NCBI GenBank assembly: GCA_037179515.1
Contig: JAXCGZ010007600.1
Span: 101,001 to 165,000, forward strand
Direction: 5' to 3'
Source of the DNA: Halocaridina rubra
Lineage: Eukaryota > Arthropoda > Malacostraca > Decapoda > Atyidae
Length of the DNA stretch: 64,000 nucleotides
A program made the translations under genes and the position numbers. Under the pieces are notes generated by a model. That model did not search any database. It saw only the letters and a program-made list of their open reading frames with translations, and was not told where the DNA came from. Positions 1-22,246 of this stretch are shown one piece after another; positions within the stretch are counted from its first letter, which is position 1; each line of letters begins with the position of its first letter.

Positions 1-272
1 GCTTAGAGACATACTTTAAATTCTGCTTAAAAGATTACGATGAGAATACACAATGAATTATCCTCGAAAAAAGTTGCATACATACCCACAGTTTTTAACC
101 CGCTTATATGATATGAAAGCAAATAACTTTTTACATGACCATAATTTTAAAGTTAAATTACCTTCTCAAATGTGTTAGTATGTACTAAATAGCTACATAA
201 TTTTAATATTCTATGATTTACTAAATTTTTAATATACTATTACTATGTCATAGAGCAAAACTTAAAACTTAC

Positions 273-366
273 CAGTGGTGAAGAAATGGCCATTGTTATG
301 AATCTCTAGCTTCCACTTCCCTTCCGGACGCTCACCCCACATATGCACAGTAAGGAAGGGCCACGA
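273..366 (-). CDS. Furin-like proprotein convertase, exon g (P domain, distal part)
   Basis: Seventh and last exon visible here of a minus-strand furin-type convertase, a secretory-pathway protease that cleaves proproteins after paired basic residues. Read 366 to 273 it gives 31 codons beginning SWPFLTVHMWGERPEGKWK and ending ...NGHFFTT, plus one base of the next codon. This matches the second half of the P (homoB) domain, with its typical W-F-T-H-W-GE-P-G-W-LEI pattern. The acceptor is CAG at 369-367 and the donor is GTAAGT starting at 272. It follows exon f in phase 0. The remaining P-domain strands, any Cys-rich region and any membrane anchor must lie left of position 1. Clade assignment inside the furin/Fur1/Fur2 group is not possible from this exon. 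Confidence 0.9.
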
Positions 367-1593
367 CTGTTACAAGAAAGAAGCCAGTAAATATGTGTGG
401 ACACTTAAGATACTGAATGTCACTCACATCAACAGACATTGCCAAAATAATATTTAATATTATAAATTTCAATTCTCGGAGGTATTTTTTTTTTAATTAA
501 TCAAATAACTGTACATGGGGACATTTGCAAATGGGCACTCCCAGTGATATTGCAACTGTTAAACATTACAATCTATATTTGGTCATGCATAAATAAAAAA
601 TTATTAGAATTTGCGATTCATTTTAAATATCATAGCAAGTAATTAAGAATAAAATATAGTGTAATAATTAATTGATGGCAGGAGAGCACTCTGCAATTTT
701 TAATTAAGAATAATATATATATTACATAGTCTATATTAGTAATCTTCAATAGCCCTTGTTGAGTGCTACCATTTAAGTTAAATCTCCACTTTACCACAGA
801 AACATTACAGACAATTTGAAGCAGATACAGTATGACAATATTCAAATTAGAATAATAAGTAGGTACATATATATGCATGCACATATACCTATATATACGG
901 AGGTAGTTGCACAAATAATCATATTTATCTGTTTCGATACAAACAAAATAATGCAGAAATTCTCGGAAGTAAAAAACCAAAAGAATATTGATAATTAATA
1001 TATAATTCAATTCTTCTATCTTGCTGCACAAGTAACTATATTCATATTCTTCAGCAAACACAACATGACGACACACTTGGTTATAGAAGTACAATATAAA
1101 GGCAATACAGATTTTTAAGTGCTCAAACAATAGAGTTACTACTGCATTGGAAACTAAAGACTGGATACATATGCAATGGTGACATCCGGTGAAGGGTTCA
1201 GTAGTGATCAAAATTACAATGAAAAGACTTTCTCATTAATTCATAGCTCTGAAGCTAACTTGAACTATTAAATATACAACACTTATCAAGCAGTTTCAAA
1301 ATCTCTTAAATACTGAGATGATTTACTAAGTATGATACTCATATTCAAAGTAGATTTTAAATTTTTTTGCCACTGATGCATTATACTTATGACTTTCCAT
1401 AAAATTAATTATCACCACTAACAGGTGGTTAAACCTAATTGTTTTACCTTACTCATAAAACAAATTGATCAAGTAAAACAGGACACACACCCTAAAGCAT
1501 ATCTCGATTATTAGCCAAGTAACAAGAAGAAACAATTCTATATTATATATCAACTGATTATTACATCATTTTAAAATAAGCAAAAAATCTTAC
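367..1593 (-). other. Intron between furin exons f and g (1.2 kb)
   Basis: AT-rich intronic sequence with no coding similarity that I can see. The open frames here, such as the one over 630-1211, are AT-rich, low in complexity and lack protein family features. Confidence 0.8.
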
Positions 1594-1710
1594 ATGGAAT
1601 CCAGATCGAGAATTGTCATGGGGTCTTTGAGCAAGTAGAGTAGATTTAGTTCCTGCTGGAGATGACAGATATATCTCAATGTCACCACGACGATCTGCTG
1701 TTAGTGATAC
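1594..1710 (-). CDS. Furin-like proprotein convertase, exon f (P domain, proximal part)
   Basis: Read 1710 to 1594 this is exactly 39 codons in phase 0 on both sides: VSLTADRRGDIEIYLSSPAG, then TKSTLLAQRPHDNSRSGFH. RRGD, the SP-GT-STLL stretch and the RP-D-S-GF stretch are hallmarks of the convertase P domain, an eight-stranded barrel that stabilises the catalytic domain. The acceptor is TTTTGTAG ending at 1711 and the donor is GTAAGA from 1593. It continues directly from exon e (...YLEHVQAK) although 27.4 kb of repeat-filled intron separates them. Confidence 0.93.
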
Positions 1711-3229
1711 CTACAAAATTCAAAAGTAACAAAATTGTAAAATATCATTAACATTCAATACACTGCATTTAATCCAAATGTAACTGTACTTCTCCCCCAA
1801 ATATGATGATGAAAAAAAAAAGTGCATAATTTATTGTAGTTTACATTGCATAAGCAATTTTTGTTAGTACACATCATAAAGCAGGTAATTCATGGTACAT
1901 TTATTGCAAGAATATTAATCACATACTGAAAATACATACTGTACACAACATAGGATGAAAAAGAAGAATGTCTGTACAGCATACATATTCTACATTGCAT
2001 TTGTTTACATCTCGCAAAAATGTATATCACAGACATGTCTATATCAACATAAGAGGCGTTTTTATCCTCACTTCTTATAGTCTTCCCCAACACATCTATA
2101 TCCTTGTTGATCTATGTTGTCCAGTTCTGCAATCTTTATCTGAATACTGAAGTAATCAGATAAGGGTTTCAGCAACTTAGAAGGCACTGCTTTAGCGAGC
2201 AGCAAAAGAGGTTTGAGGTAGAATAAAAGGCAAGGAAAAGGTGTGTGTGTGTCTGAGAGAGAGCATCAGTGAAAATACTTTTCAAAGAAGGTTGCACCAC
2301 ATCCTATTACACATCTTACCTTCAGTGTAGCTGTACGAACAATGGGAAGTTCCCAAGCAGCCACAACTACTCCATGCACTACATCTACATGGAGTTTTGT
2401 CATAAGGAATAAGATACCCTTAGCTTTAAAAATGTGACAAGCCGTGAAGACTCAAGAATGTAGGAAGAGACTGTGTAAACCAAGAAAAATATAATAGATA
2501 TGGTACAACATACCTTACATTAAAGAGTTCTCATAGCTACTGCCACTAATAAAGGATGGGTAAGCATACTAACCACACTGAGAGGAACTGATTTTTCTAG
2601 CCATATATCCATCCAGGCCATCCGTATAACCTCACGACTTTAAGAGAATTTCTCAAGGGAACTAAAAAATTACTCATTTTCTAATGTCAGCCACATCTTG
2701 TAAAGTGAGTGATGTGTGAAATCCTCAGCCAACGGAGGTGATATCTTTTTAGCTTGCGAAGTAAACTATAAATTTTTTTTCAATTCTGAATAACAATAGA
2801 GGAATAAATGTATACAAAGGTTTTATAAAGAAGACCTATTACAAGCTTTACACAAACATATTACAACTTTCTTCCATATCAATATTATACGAAATATGAA
2901 TACACAGTATTCTACCAATAACTTTCATGAAACTCTATTTGCAATGAAAAAAGAAAATTCATTCCTTATTAACGCAGGAGAATGTATTTCTAATTTTACT
3001 CAATTACATGTACAGTATATCGTTCTTTAAGAAAATAGGAAACTGTACCAGCATAATCATAAGGACATCAACTGCACCATCTTATAAGATCCTAACTGCA
3101 CTATAAGGCTCTCTACTTCCAATAAAGTTACACAGACAACAAATATAATCATTTATATTTGGCTTACTTAAAAGTTACAATGTAATATGAAATACTTATG
3201 GTAGTCATCATATAAGAGAGGGTAGACAA

Positions 3230-3846
3230 GGAGGAGGAAATTTTGTCCTGGACGATATTAAGAGGGTTGCATTTTATAAATACCTTGGATCTTAAGTGAC
3301 TGAAAATGGAGATATGGACCCTGAAATTAGCCAGAGAAAACAGTGCCCTTGGAAGAAATGGAGAAGTTCATCAAGAATTTTGTGTGACACGAGGATTAGA
3401 GCAAAGGTTAAAGGAAAAATTTACAAATATGTACTTAAACAAGCTATGGTTTAAGGGGCCGAGATGAGGCCAATATAGAAGGCTCAAGAAGGAAAACTGG
3501 AAGTGGCAGAGATGTGGTTGTTAAGAGAGATGTGTGGAGTCACAAGAAGAGATAGGATCAGAAATTATTACATCAGAAGGAGATTTTAAGTAGCGGAAGT
3601 TTCAAAGACAGTACAAGAAAGATATTGAGTTATGGATAAGGAAGAGGAGAGAAGGAGAAGAGGATGACAGACGTTTGGACGGAAGGATAATATAGCAAAC
3701 GATATAAGAGATAGGGGCTAGGGGAACACAATGTGTGAGAGGGAAAGGTGAAAAAGGCTAGCAAGAAACAATAACCCCATATAGAAATGGGTTAAAGCTG
3801 AAGACAAAGTAGTAGTAGTAGTAGAAGTAGTAGTAGTAGTAGTAGT
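3230..3846 (+). pseudogene. Eroded LINE-C-like 3' end with (GTA)n tail
   Basis: Read on the plus strand with frameshifts and stops, this stretch resembles the C-terminal part of the LINE-C copies at 32268 and 57431. Recognisable pieces are FYKYLGS-like, V-ENGD-D-EI, ILCDTRI, MCGVTRRDRIRN and a late basic stretch. It ends in a GTAGTAGTA tail at about 3808-3846, where LINE-C copy 1 ends in (GAA)n. It is 5'-truncated and heavily decayed, so older than the other copies. Confidence 0.6.
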
Positions 3847-10577
<6,731 letters not shown>

Positions 10578-10798
10578 TGGGCATCTGCTGTTACCACGGG
10601 GCTGCATCTTACAGAGATAGCCCTGTGGTAGGGGCAGTAGGAGGAGCTGGCAGTTGTGAAGCGACACAGGTTGTGGAAGAGCCGGGAGGATGGGCTGTGG
10701 CACTCCAGCAGTGCCATCTGAACGGTCGCTAGCTCCCTCGTCATTGCCCATAGAGAAAAGTAATCCCCCTATTTGTTTTCCTTTCTTGATGTCGGCTA

Positions 10799-10816
10799 CC
10801 CCCCAATTAAAGGGGG
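10799..10816 (+). other. LINE-A 3'-terminal stem-loop
   Basis: CCCCCC, loop AATTAAA, GGGGG, placed just before the tail. The three other LINE-A ends in the window have a stem at the same place with different pairs, so this is a plausible RT recognition hairpin. Confidence 0.6.
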
Positions 10817-10826
10817 AAACAGCCAA

Positions 10827-11102
<276 letters not shown>

Positions 11103-11202
11103 CCCTCGCTATATCGCAGTTCACATTTCGCGAATTCAGTGCATCGCGGTTTTTTTTTTTCTGGGTATATGCGAGAATATTAATATATTAAAATATTAAA
11201 AT

Positions 11203-13152
11203 GCTTCTGGTCCTTAGCCAAAAACCTCTCCAAAAACTTCTGCAACTCAAGCTTTCCCCCTCTCATTCGTTCTGATGGTTCTATAGCTTGCTCTCCCACT
11301 GACAAAGCCACTCTCTGTGGCTCTCATTTTTCTACCAACTCTTCTATCAACGATTCCAGCACACCTGTTCCTCAGTCTTTTCCCCTCTCTAACCCTATGC
11401 CCTCCCTTATCCTTTCTTCATGCAAAGTTCATAAGGTTCTTCGCTCACTAAAGACAAACAAGGCATCTGGTCCCGATAGTATCCCTGCAAGGTTCCTTAA
11501 GGAGTTTGCAGATGAACTGGCTCCCGTGCTTTGCCGTATTTTTCGCCTCATTCTGTCAACCAGTATCTATCTTTCATCTTGGAAGCATGCTCTAGTTCAA
11601 CCTGTTCCTAAGAAAGGTGACCGCTCTATTCCTTCTAACTACCGACCTATTGCTCTAACCTCCTCTATTGCTAAAGTTTTTGAAACTTTGCTCAATGCTC
11701 ACTTCTTGAAACGCCTTGAATCTAACTCTCTTATCTCCGATCACCAGTACGGCTTCCGCAAGGCAAGATCCACTGGTGATCTCCTGTCCTATCTTACTCA
11801 TGTATGGTCATCTTCTCTGAGGAACTATGGGGAATCCTTTGGCGTTGCCCTTGGTATCTCTAAGGCTTTTGACAGAGCCTGGCACAAGGCTCTGTTGGCC
11901 AAACTTCCTGCCTATTGCTTTACCCCTTCTTTCTGTTCTCCGATTTCCAGTTTTCTTACTGACAGTTCTATATCTGTAGTTGTTGATGGCACGACTTCTA
12001 GCCCTTTCTCTGTTTCCAGTGGTGTTCCACAGGGCTCTGTTCTTTCACCTACTCTCTTCCTTCTCTTCATCAATGATCTTCTACAATCCCCATCTTCCTC
12101 TCTTCTTCATGCCTTTGCCGATGATTCTACCCTTCACTTTTCCTCTACCTTTTCTTCACAACCTTCATCTGTTACTCGTAATCAATCTCGTATCACTCTT
12201 TCTTCTACTCTTAACTCCGATTTGCAGAGAGTATCCGAATGGGGCACTCAAAATTTAGTTAAATTCAATGCCTCCAAGACATTTTCTGGCTATCTCTTTA
12301 TCTTCTTCTCCTCCTGATAACCCTATTGTCTTCGAAACTAATGAAATTTACCCTCTTAACTCTATCAATATATTAGGAATCCATATAGCCTCTAACTTGT
12401 CTTGGAGGAATCACATAATCCAAATTTCTAAATCTTCATCCAAAAAATTGGGGATTTTGTTTCGTTTTCATCATTACTTTTCCTCATTGCAGTTACTTAA
12501 AATTTACAAAGGTCTTATCCGCCCCTGCTTAGAATACTACTCACACATCTGGGGTGCTTCTTCCTTTACTTATCTTCTTGATAGGGTTGAATCTAAGGCA
12601 GTCAGACTCATTAATGATCCTTCTCTTACTTCTAACCTGGATTCTCTCTCTCTTCGCCGTAAGGTATCTTCCCTTTTGCTTTTCTATAGCTACTACTTCC
12701 ATCGCTGCTCTGGTGAGTTGGCGAGTTGCATCCCTCCTCCACTGCCGAGGCTGCGTAACACTCGCCAAGCGGCCTCATCTCACAGGTACTGTGTGGAGAT
12801 TTGTAGTTCGCGGATTGGTCGGTGCAGCGACTGCTTCTTCCCATCTACGTCCAGACTCTGGAACTCTCTTCCTCCTTCTGTCTTTCCTAATTCTTATGAC
12901 CTTTCATCCTTCAAAAGCAGATCTATCGTCATCTCAGAGCCTAGTCCTCCATATCACTGGGTCCTCTTTACTTTGACTGTTTTTTTCTGTCTGTCGTTTT
13001 CCTTTGTTTGACATTACCTCATCTCTGCCTTGCCCTTAACCTTTTTCTTTTCCTTCGTCTTGGTATTTTCTCGTGCCCGGGACTTAGTTGATGAGGGCAG
13101 TTTCTGCCAGTCCCGGTGTCACACTCATTAAAAAAAAAGAAAAAAAAAAAAA
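11203..13152 (+). mobile_element. LINE-D: Jockey-like non-LTR element, 5'-truncated, poly(A) tail
   Basis: A 5'-truncated non-LTR insert starting inside the region before the RT domain and ending in an A-rich tail at about 13128-13152, after the 3' UTR sequence GCCAGTCCCGGTGTCACAC. T1 sequence resumes directly after the tail, showing that the LINE landed inside T1. No clear target duplication is visible. Confidence 0.82.
11208..13011 (+). pseudogene. LINE-D reverse transcriptase, one frameshift
   Basis: The first frame (11208-about 12280) encodes SFWSLAKNL-type sequence, [64 protein letters not shown] and HAFADDSTLHF. The usual FSKAFDR block reads ISKAFDR, so the first catalytic Asp of RT motif A appears replaced by Ser or Ile. 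A one-base loss near 12280 moves the frame. The second frame (to 13011) encodes NILGIHIASNLSW, IYKGLIRPCLEYYSHIWG and RLWNSLPPSVFP, the Jockey/I-superfamily C-terminal signature. Not functional. Confidence 0.85.
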
Positions 13153-13175
13153 TTCATTTTGTTGAAAAAAAAAAA

Positions 13176-13700
13176 TTCATTATTTTATTGATAAAAAGAA
13201 GCATTTCCCAGCCTAAGAATAATAAAACAGTAAAAAATAGTAAAAACCATAAATCTAAACACATAACCTGCACCATAGAAAATATGATACCTGTATCGGC
13301 GTTTCGGAAAACGCAAAGGATTGCACCTACATGAGATAGTACATATTAAAATTTCCAGTATTTTCATTATTTTATTGATAAAAAAAAATATTTCCTACCC
13401 TAAGAATAATAAAACAGTAAACAATAATAAAAAACAAATTTAAACATGTAACTCACAGTATTGCACATGTAAAATACGATACTGGTATCGGCGTTTTGGA
13501 AAACGAAAAGGGTAGCACCTACGTGAGATAGCACATATTAAAATTTCCAGTATTTTCATTATTTTATTGATAAAACAAAGTACTTCCTAGTCTAAGAATA
13601 ATAAAACAGTAAAAAATAGTAAAAAACATAAATTTAAATATGTAACTCACAGTATTGCACCATGTAAAAGGGTCACACCTACATGATGTAGTACATGGGA
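13176..13700. repeat. ~188-bp tandem repeat inside T1 (about three units)
   Basis: Units start with TTCATTATTTTATTGATAAA at 13176, 13363 and 13555, so the periods are 187 and 192 bp. The third unit carries a deletion. The same unit occurs in reverse orientation at about 60660-61370 in another T1 copy, so it belongs to the transposon rather than to the locus. Confidence 0.85.
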
Positions 13701-13921
13701 TGCTATTGGCTGATGGGTGGGAGACTACGAATCACAATTGTTTTGCTGTATGTTTTGCATAATGGGGTCTGACTGGCTTTTTGATATAAACTTGGTTCTC
13801 CCAGCATCTTCCATTGTCTCGCCTCACCCGTTCAGTCTACTCACATGTGCGCCGTTCACTTTGTGCTTCTTAATACGTTGTGTTTGTGATTTTGTGACAC
13901 TTTTGTATATCAACCCCTGCA

Positions 13922-14086
13922 ATGCCGCCCAAGAGTCCTTCATCTTCTAAGGTTTCTGGTAGTGAGCCTAAGCGGCAAAGGAAGATGTTGACTATAACAG
14001 ATAAGGTAAAACTGTTAGATATGCTGAAGGAAGGTAGAAGGTTCTTAGATGTCGGCCACAATTGGCTGTGGAGTATTTGGCTGTGA
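13922..14086 (+). pseudogene. Tigger-type transposase N-terminus remnant
   Basis: The ATG at 13922 opens MPPKSPSSSKVSGSEPKRQR, then KMLTITDKVKLLDMLKEGRR, the first helix of a CENP-B/pogo helix-turn-helix. It degenerates and stops at TGA 14084, five bases before the POGK-like insertion. The minus copy at 60299-60496 encodes the same start. The rest of the transposase is absent from both, so these are deletion derivatives. Confidence 0.75.
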
Positions 14087-14398
14087 AGTACCGTATTTTG
14101 CAGCCAATAAGTCGAGTTTTTAAGGTCATTTTTTTAATGTCAAAACTAGTGGTCGACTTATTGGGTAGATATAAAATAGCAACCTTTAAATATATTTGCA
14201 CTAGTGACATCAGGATACTGGAAAACTGCTACTGAACTTGGCCTAAGGGCTGTGTTTACACATGTAGTAGGTAGGAACAACAACGTACCTACACAAATAT
14301 CGTAGTTTATTACTATACAATATTTTATTGATACAAAAGCTAAAAACATAGTACCTTAAATAATCTAATATATTTAAGAACGATGGATTGGATTCGAT

Positions 14399-14497
14399 TT
14401 TACGTCACAAACTCCCATTTCTACTAAGGGCTAGGACGGTTGCCTTCTTACGTATGCTCTTACTAACCTCAGTCCGTGATGGGGCGCGAACCCTTGA
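14399..14497 (-). mobile_element. SINE fragment inside the POGK-like element
   Basis: TTTTACGTCACAAACTCCC ... CAGTCCGTGATGGGGCGCGA matches the SINE at 36422-36603 over the body and the B-box side. The A-box half of the tRNA head is missing. It lies just beyond the transposase stop codon. Confidence 0.65.
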
Positions 14498-14503
14498 TGA
14501 TAT

Positions 14504-15799
14504 TTAAAATTCCTCGAAGTCTTGGTCTTCACTTAAAAATAGATCGTCATATGGGTCTGCCTCCGAACCACTGGTGGCGTTGGCTTTGTCATCAGGATAT
14601 TCAACGTCTCTTTCCTTGTCACTGTCATTCCACAACATGTCATCTTCTTCTCCGTCCAATGAATATGATATGCCGCATTTTTAAAATTATTTTATCACAG
14701 ATTTTGCAGCCACAGCATCCCAAGATTTTATGACAAAATCGCACAGAATGTTGAGAGATGGAGCACGCATATTTCCACCTGTTGTGTAAGTTTTCTCACC
14801 CTCCATCATCCACTGATTCCATTCATGACGAAGGCGAGTTCTTAAACGGTTTATTTAAACTGACATCTAGAGGTTGAAGAAGTGATGTCAAACCTCCAGG
14901 TATCACAGCAGTTGCCATGTTGCTTTGGTTCAGATAATTTTTGGTTTAACTATTTAAATAGGATCTGAACACATCCCATACTAACAAGCTATGCTCCTTA
15001 CGTAGACCACCATTCCTCGTTCCACACATTGTCTATCCAAAACTTCACTCCAGCTTGATCCATCTAGCCATTTTCGTGTATATGAACAAAAACACCAGCA
15101 GAAAATTTAATTTTGGGCATGGTTTTCCTTTTGAAAATCACCATAGGTTTTAATTTTGTACCATCTGCCATATAACTCAAAACAACAGTGAACTGTGTTT
15201 TTTCATGTCCAGTACTCTTTACCAACACAGTTTTTGTACCTTTTGCTTCCACAGTATGGTTGCTCAACATGTCAAAAAACACAGGGGTTTCGTCCATGTT
15301 ACCTATCTGGCTCAAAGGGAAGTCATATTTTTTCTGTATGTCCATGACGAATTTATGAAAATTTGTAGTTTTGTCAGAAAGTTCCGCAGGAAGTTTTTGT
15401 GCGAATTTTGTTTTCTGTCGTAACGCTAGGCCTTTCCTTTTCATAAAGCGACTGCACCAATTGGTGGTTCCTTTGAAGTTGTTGCTAACCTCCGGGTGTG
15501 CCTTTGCCCACTTCATTGCTTCCACATGAATGGCATTTCTTGGCACTGTATAACCATTCTGACGTTGTGAAAGAACACATTCTTCTAAATACTTTTCCAG
15601 CTCAGGCCACTGGAAAGTGCCTGTTCTCATAGCACATTTCGTCTTAGGCACTGTCTTGAGTGTGTTTCCAGTCACGAACAAGCTTTTCATTAACACCAAA
15701 CTCCCTCGTTGCAGCACAGTTGTTTGAGGAATTTGCAAAAGCAACTACTTTTAGCTTGAAACTGGCAGCATACTTCATCCTCTTAGCTGGCAGCACCAT
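14504..15799 (-). pseudogene. POGK-like pogo transposase, broken
   Basis: The probable start is ATG at 15799 (MVLPAKRMKYAASFKLKVV), opening a helix-turn-helix with AATREFGVNEKLVRDWK. A frameshift near 15640 leads into a CENP-B-type domain (WPELEKYLEECVL, RNAIHVEAMKWAKAHPEV) and then the first part of the DDE domain (IGNMDETPVFFDM, KTVLVKSTGHEK, TVVLSYMADGTKLKPM). Between about 14920 and 15050 the central DDE region carrying the second Asp is missing or scrambled. The sequence resumes with IPGGLTSLLQPLDVSLNKPF and ends SEDQDFEEF before the TAA at 14506-14504. The family resembles vertebrate POGK, but this copy cannot transpose. Confidence 0.85.
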
Positions 15800-16499
15800 G
15801 GGTGATATTTAGCTCAGCTTCTTGAAATGCTCCATGTTTGTCAGGAAAGCTCTGTCAGGCTTGGTAAGTGAATAGGTAATGAATGCTGGTGAAGCACTGT
15901 AGCCTCAGCACAGGTTGTCCAAGGGGGCATGGTAGACTGGGTATTTGGGGGTTTGTATTTCGTGCCTAAACGGCAGTTCAAACAGAATGCTCATCACTAG
16001 GTGGCAGCACTGTTTGTTTATGCTGAAATGCTTAAAGTTATTGGCATTTTCAATCTGTTTAAATTGTTTTATTTATTTTACTGTAGATAAAACTTAATTT
16101 ACAACCCAGTACTTAGTGACTCAGGCAGACATTGGGCCAGTCTAAGTAATAGTTTAGGGGGGTCGACTTTTCTGCAAGGTAAACCTCTAGTACAACATTT
16201 TGGGGTCAAATTATAGAAGTAGACTAATGTGCCAGATAGACTTATAAGCCGCAATATACGGTATGTACACGTCATCATCACCTCATTCATAGTAAGCATA
16301 CCTATCACGTTCATATTAACTTACGCTTGCACGCTGTTATTAATAAAGTAAAGGGTGGTTTGTTAACAGTGCAGGGAGGGTTTATACAGTAAAGGTAAAA
16401 GCATATGTAAAATACCTACGTATATATGGTGCTCCTACTTCGCGGATTTTCACCTATTGCGGGTCCCGGAACCGAACCCCCGCAATAAACTAGGGAGCA

Positions 16500-22244
<5,745 letters not shown>

Positions 22245-22246
22245 GA

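Larger units (their letters stand above)
14091..16261 (-). mobile_element. POGK-like pogo element (T3), 2.17 kb, TA target duplication
   Basis: The termini are inverted: CCGTATTTTGCAGCCAATAA from 14091, and at the right end ...TTATAAGCCGCAATATACGG ending 16261. TA flanks both sides (14089-14090 and 16262-16263), as expected for pogo/Tc1-type transposition. T1 sequence lies on both sides, so T3 inserted into T1. It carries a transposase pseudogene on the minus strand and a SINE fragment near its left end. Confidence 0.82.

Noticed and set aside
630..1211. 193-codon minus-strand frame in intron f-g
   Set aside because: Composition is AT-driven (many I, Y, L, C). No domain, and it lies between two exons with compatible phases.
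15064..15744. Domesticated POGK-like host gene
   Set aside because: The frame is frameshifted at its start, lacks the second Asp region, and is bounded by transposon termini with a TA duplication.
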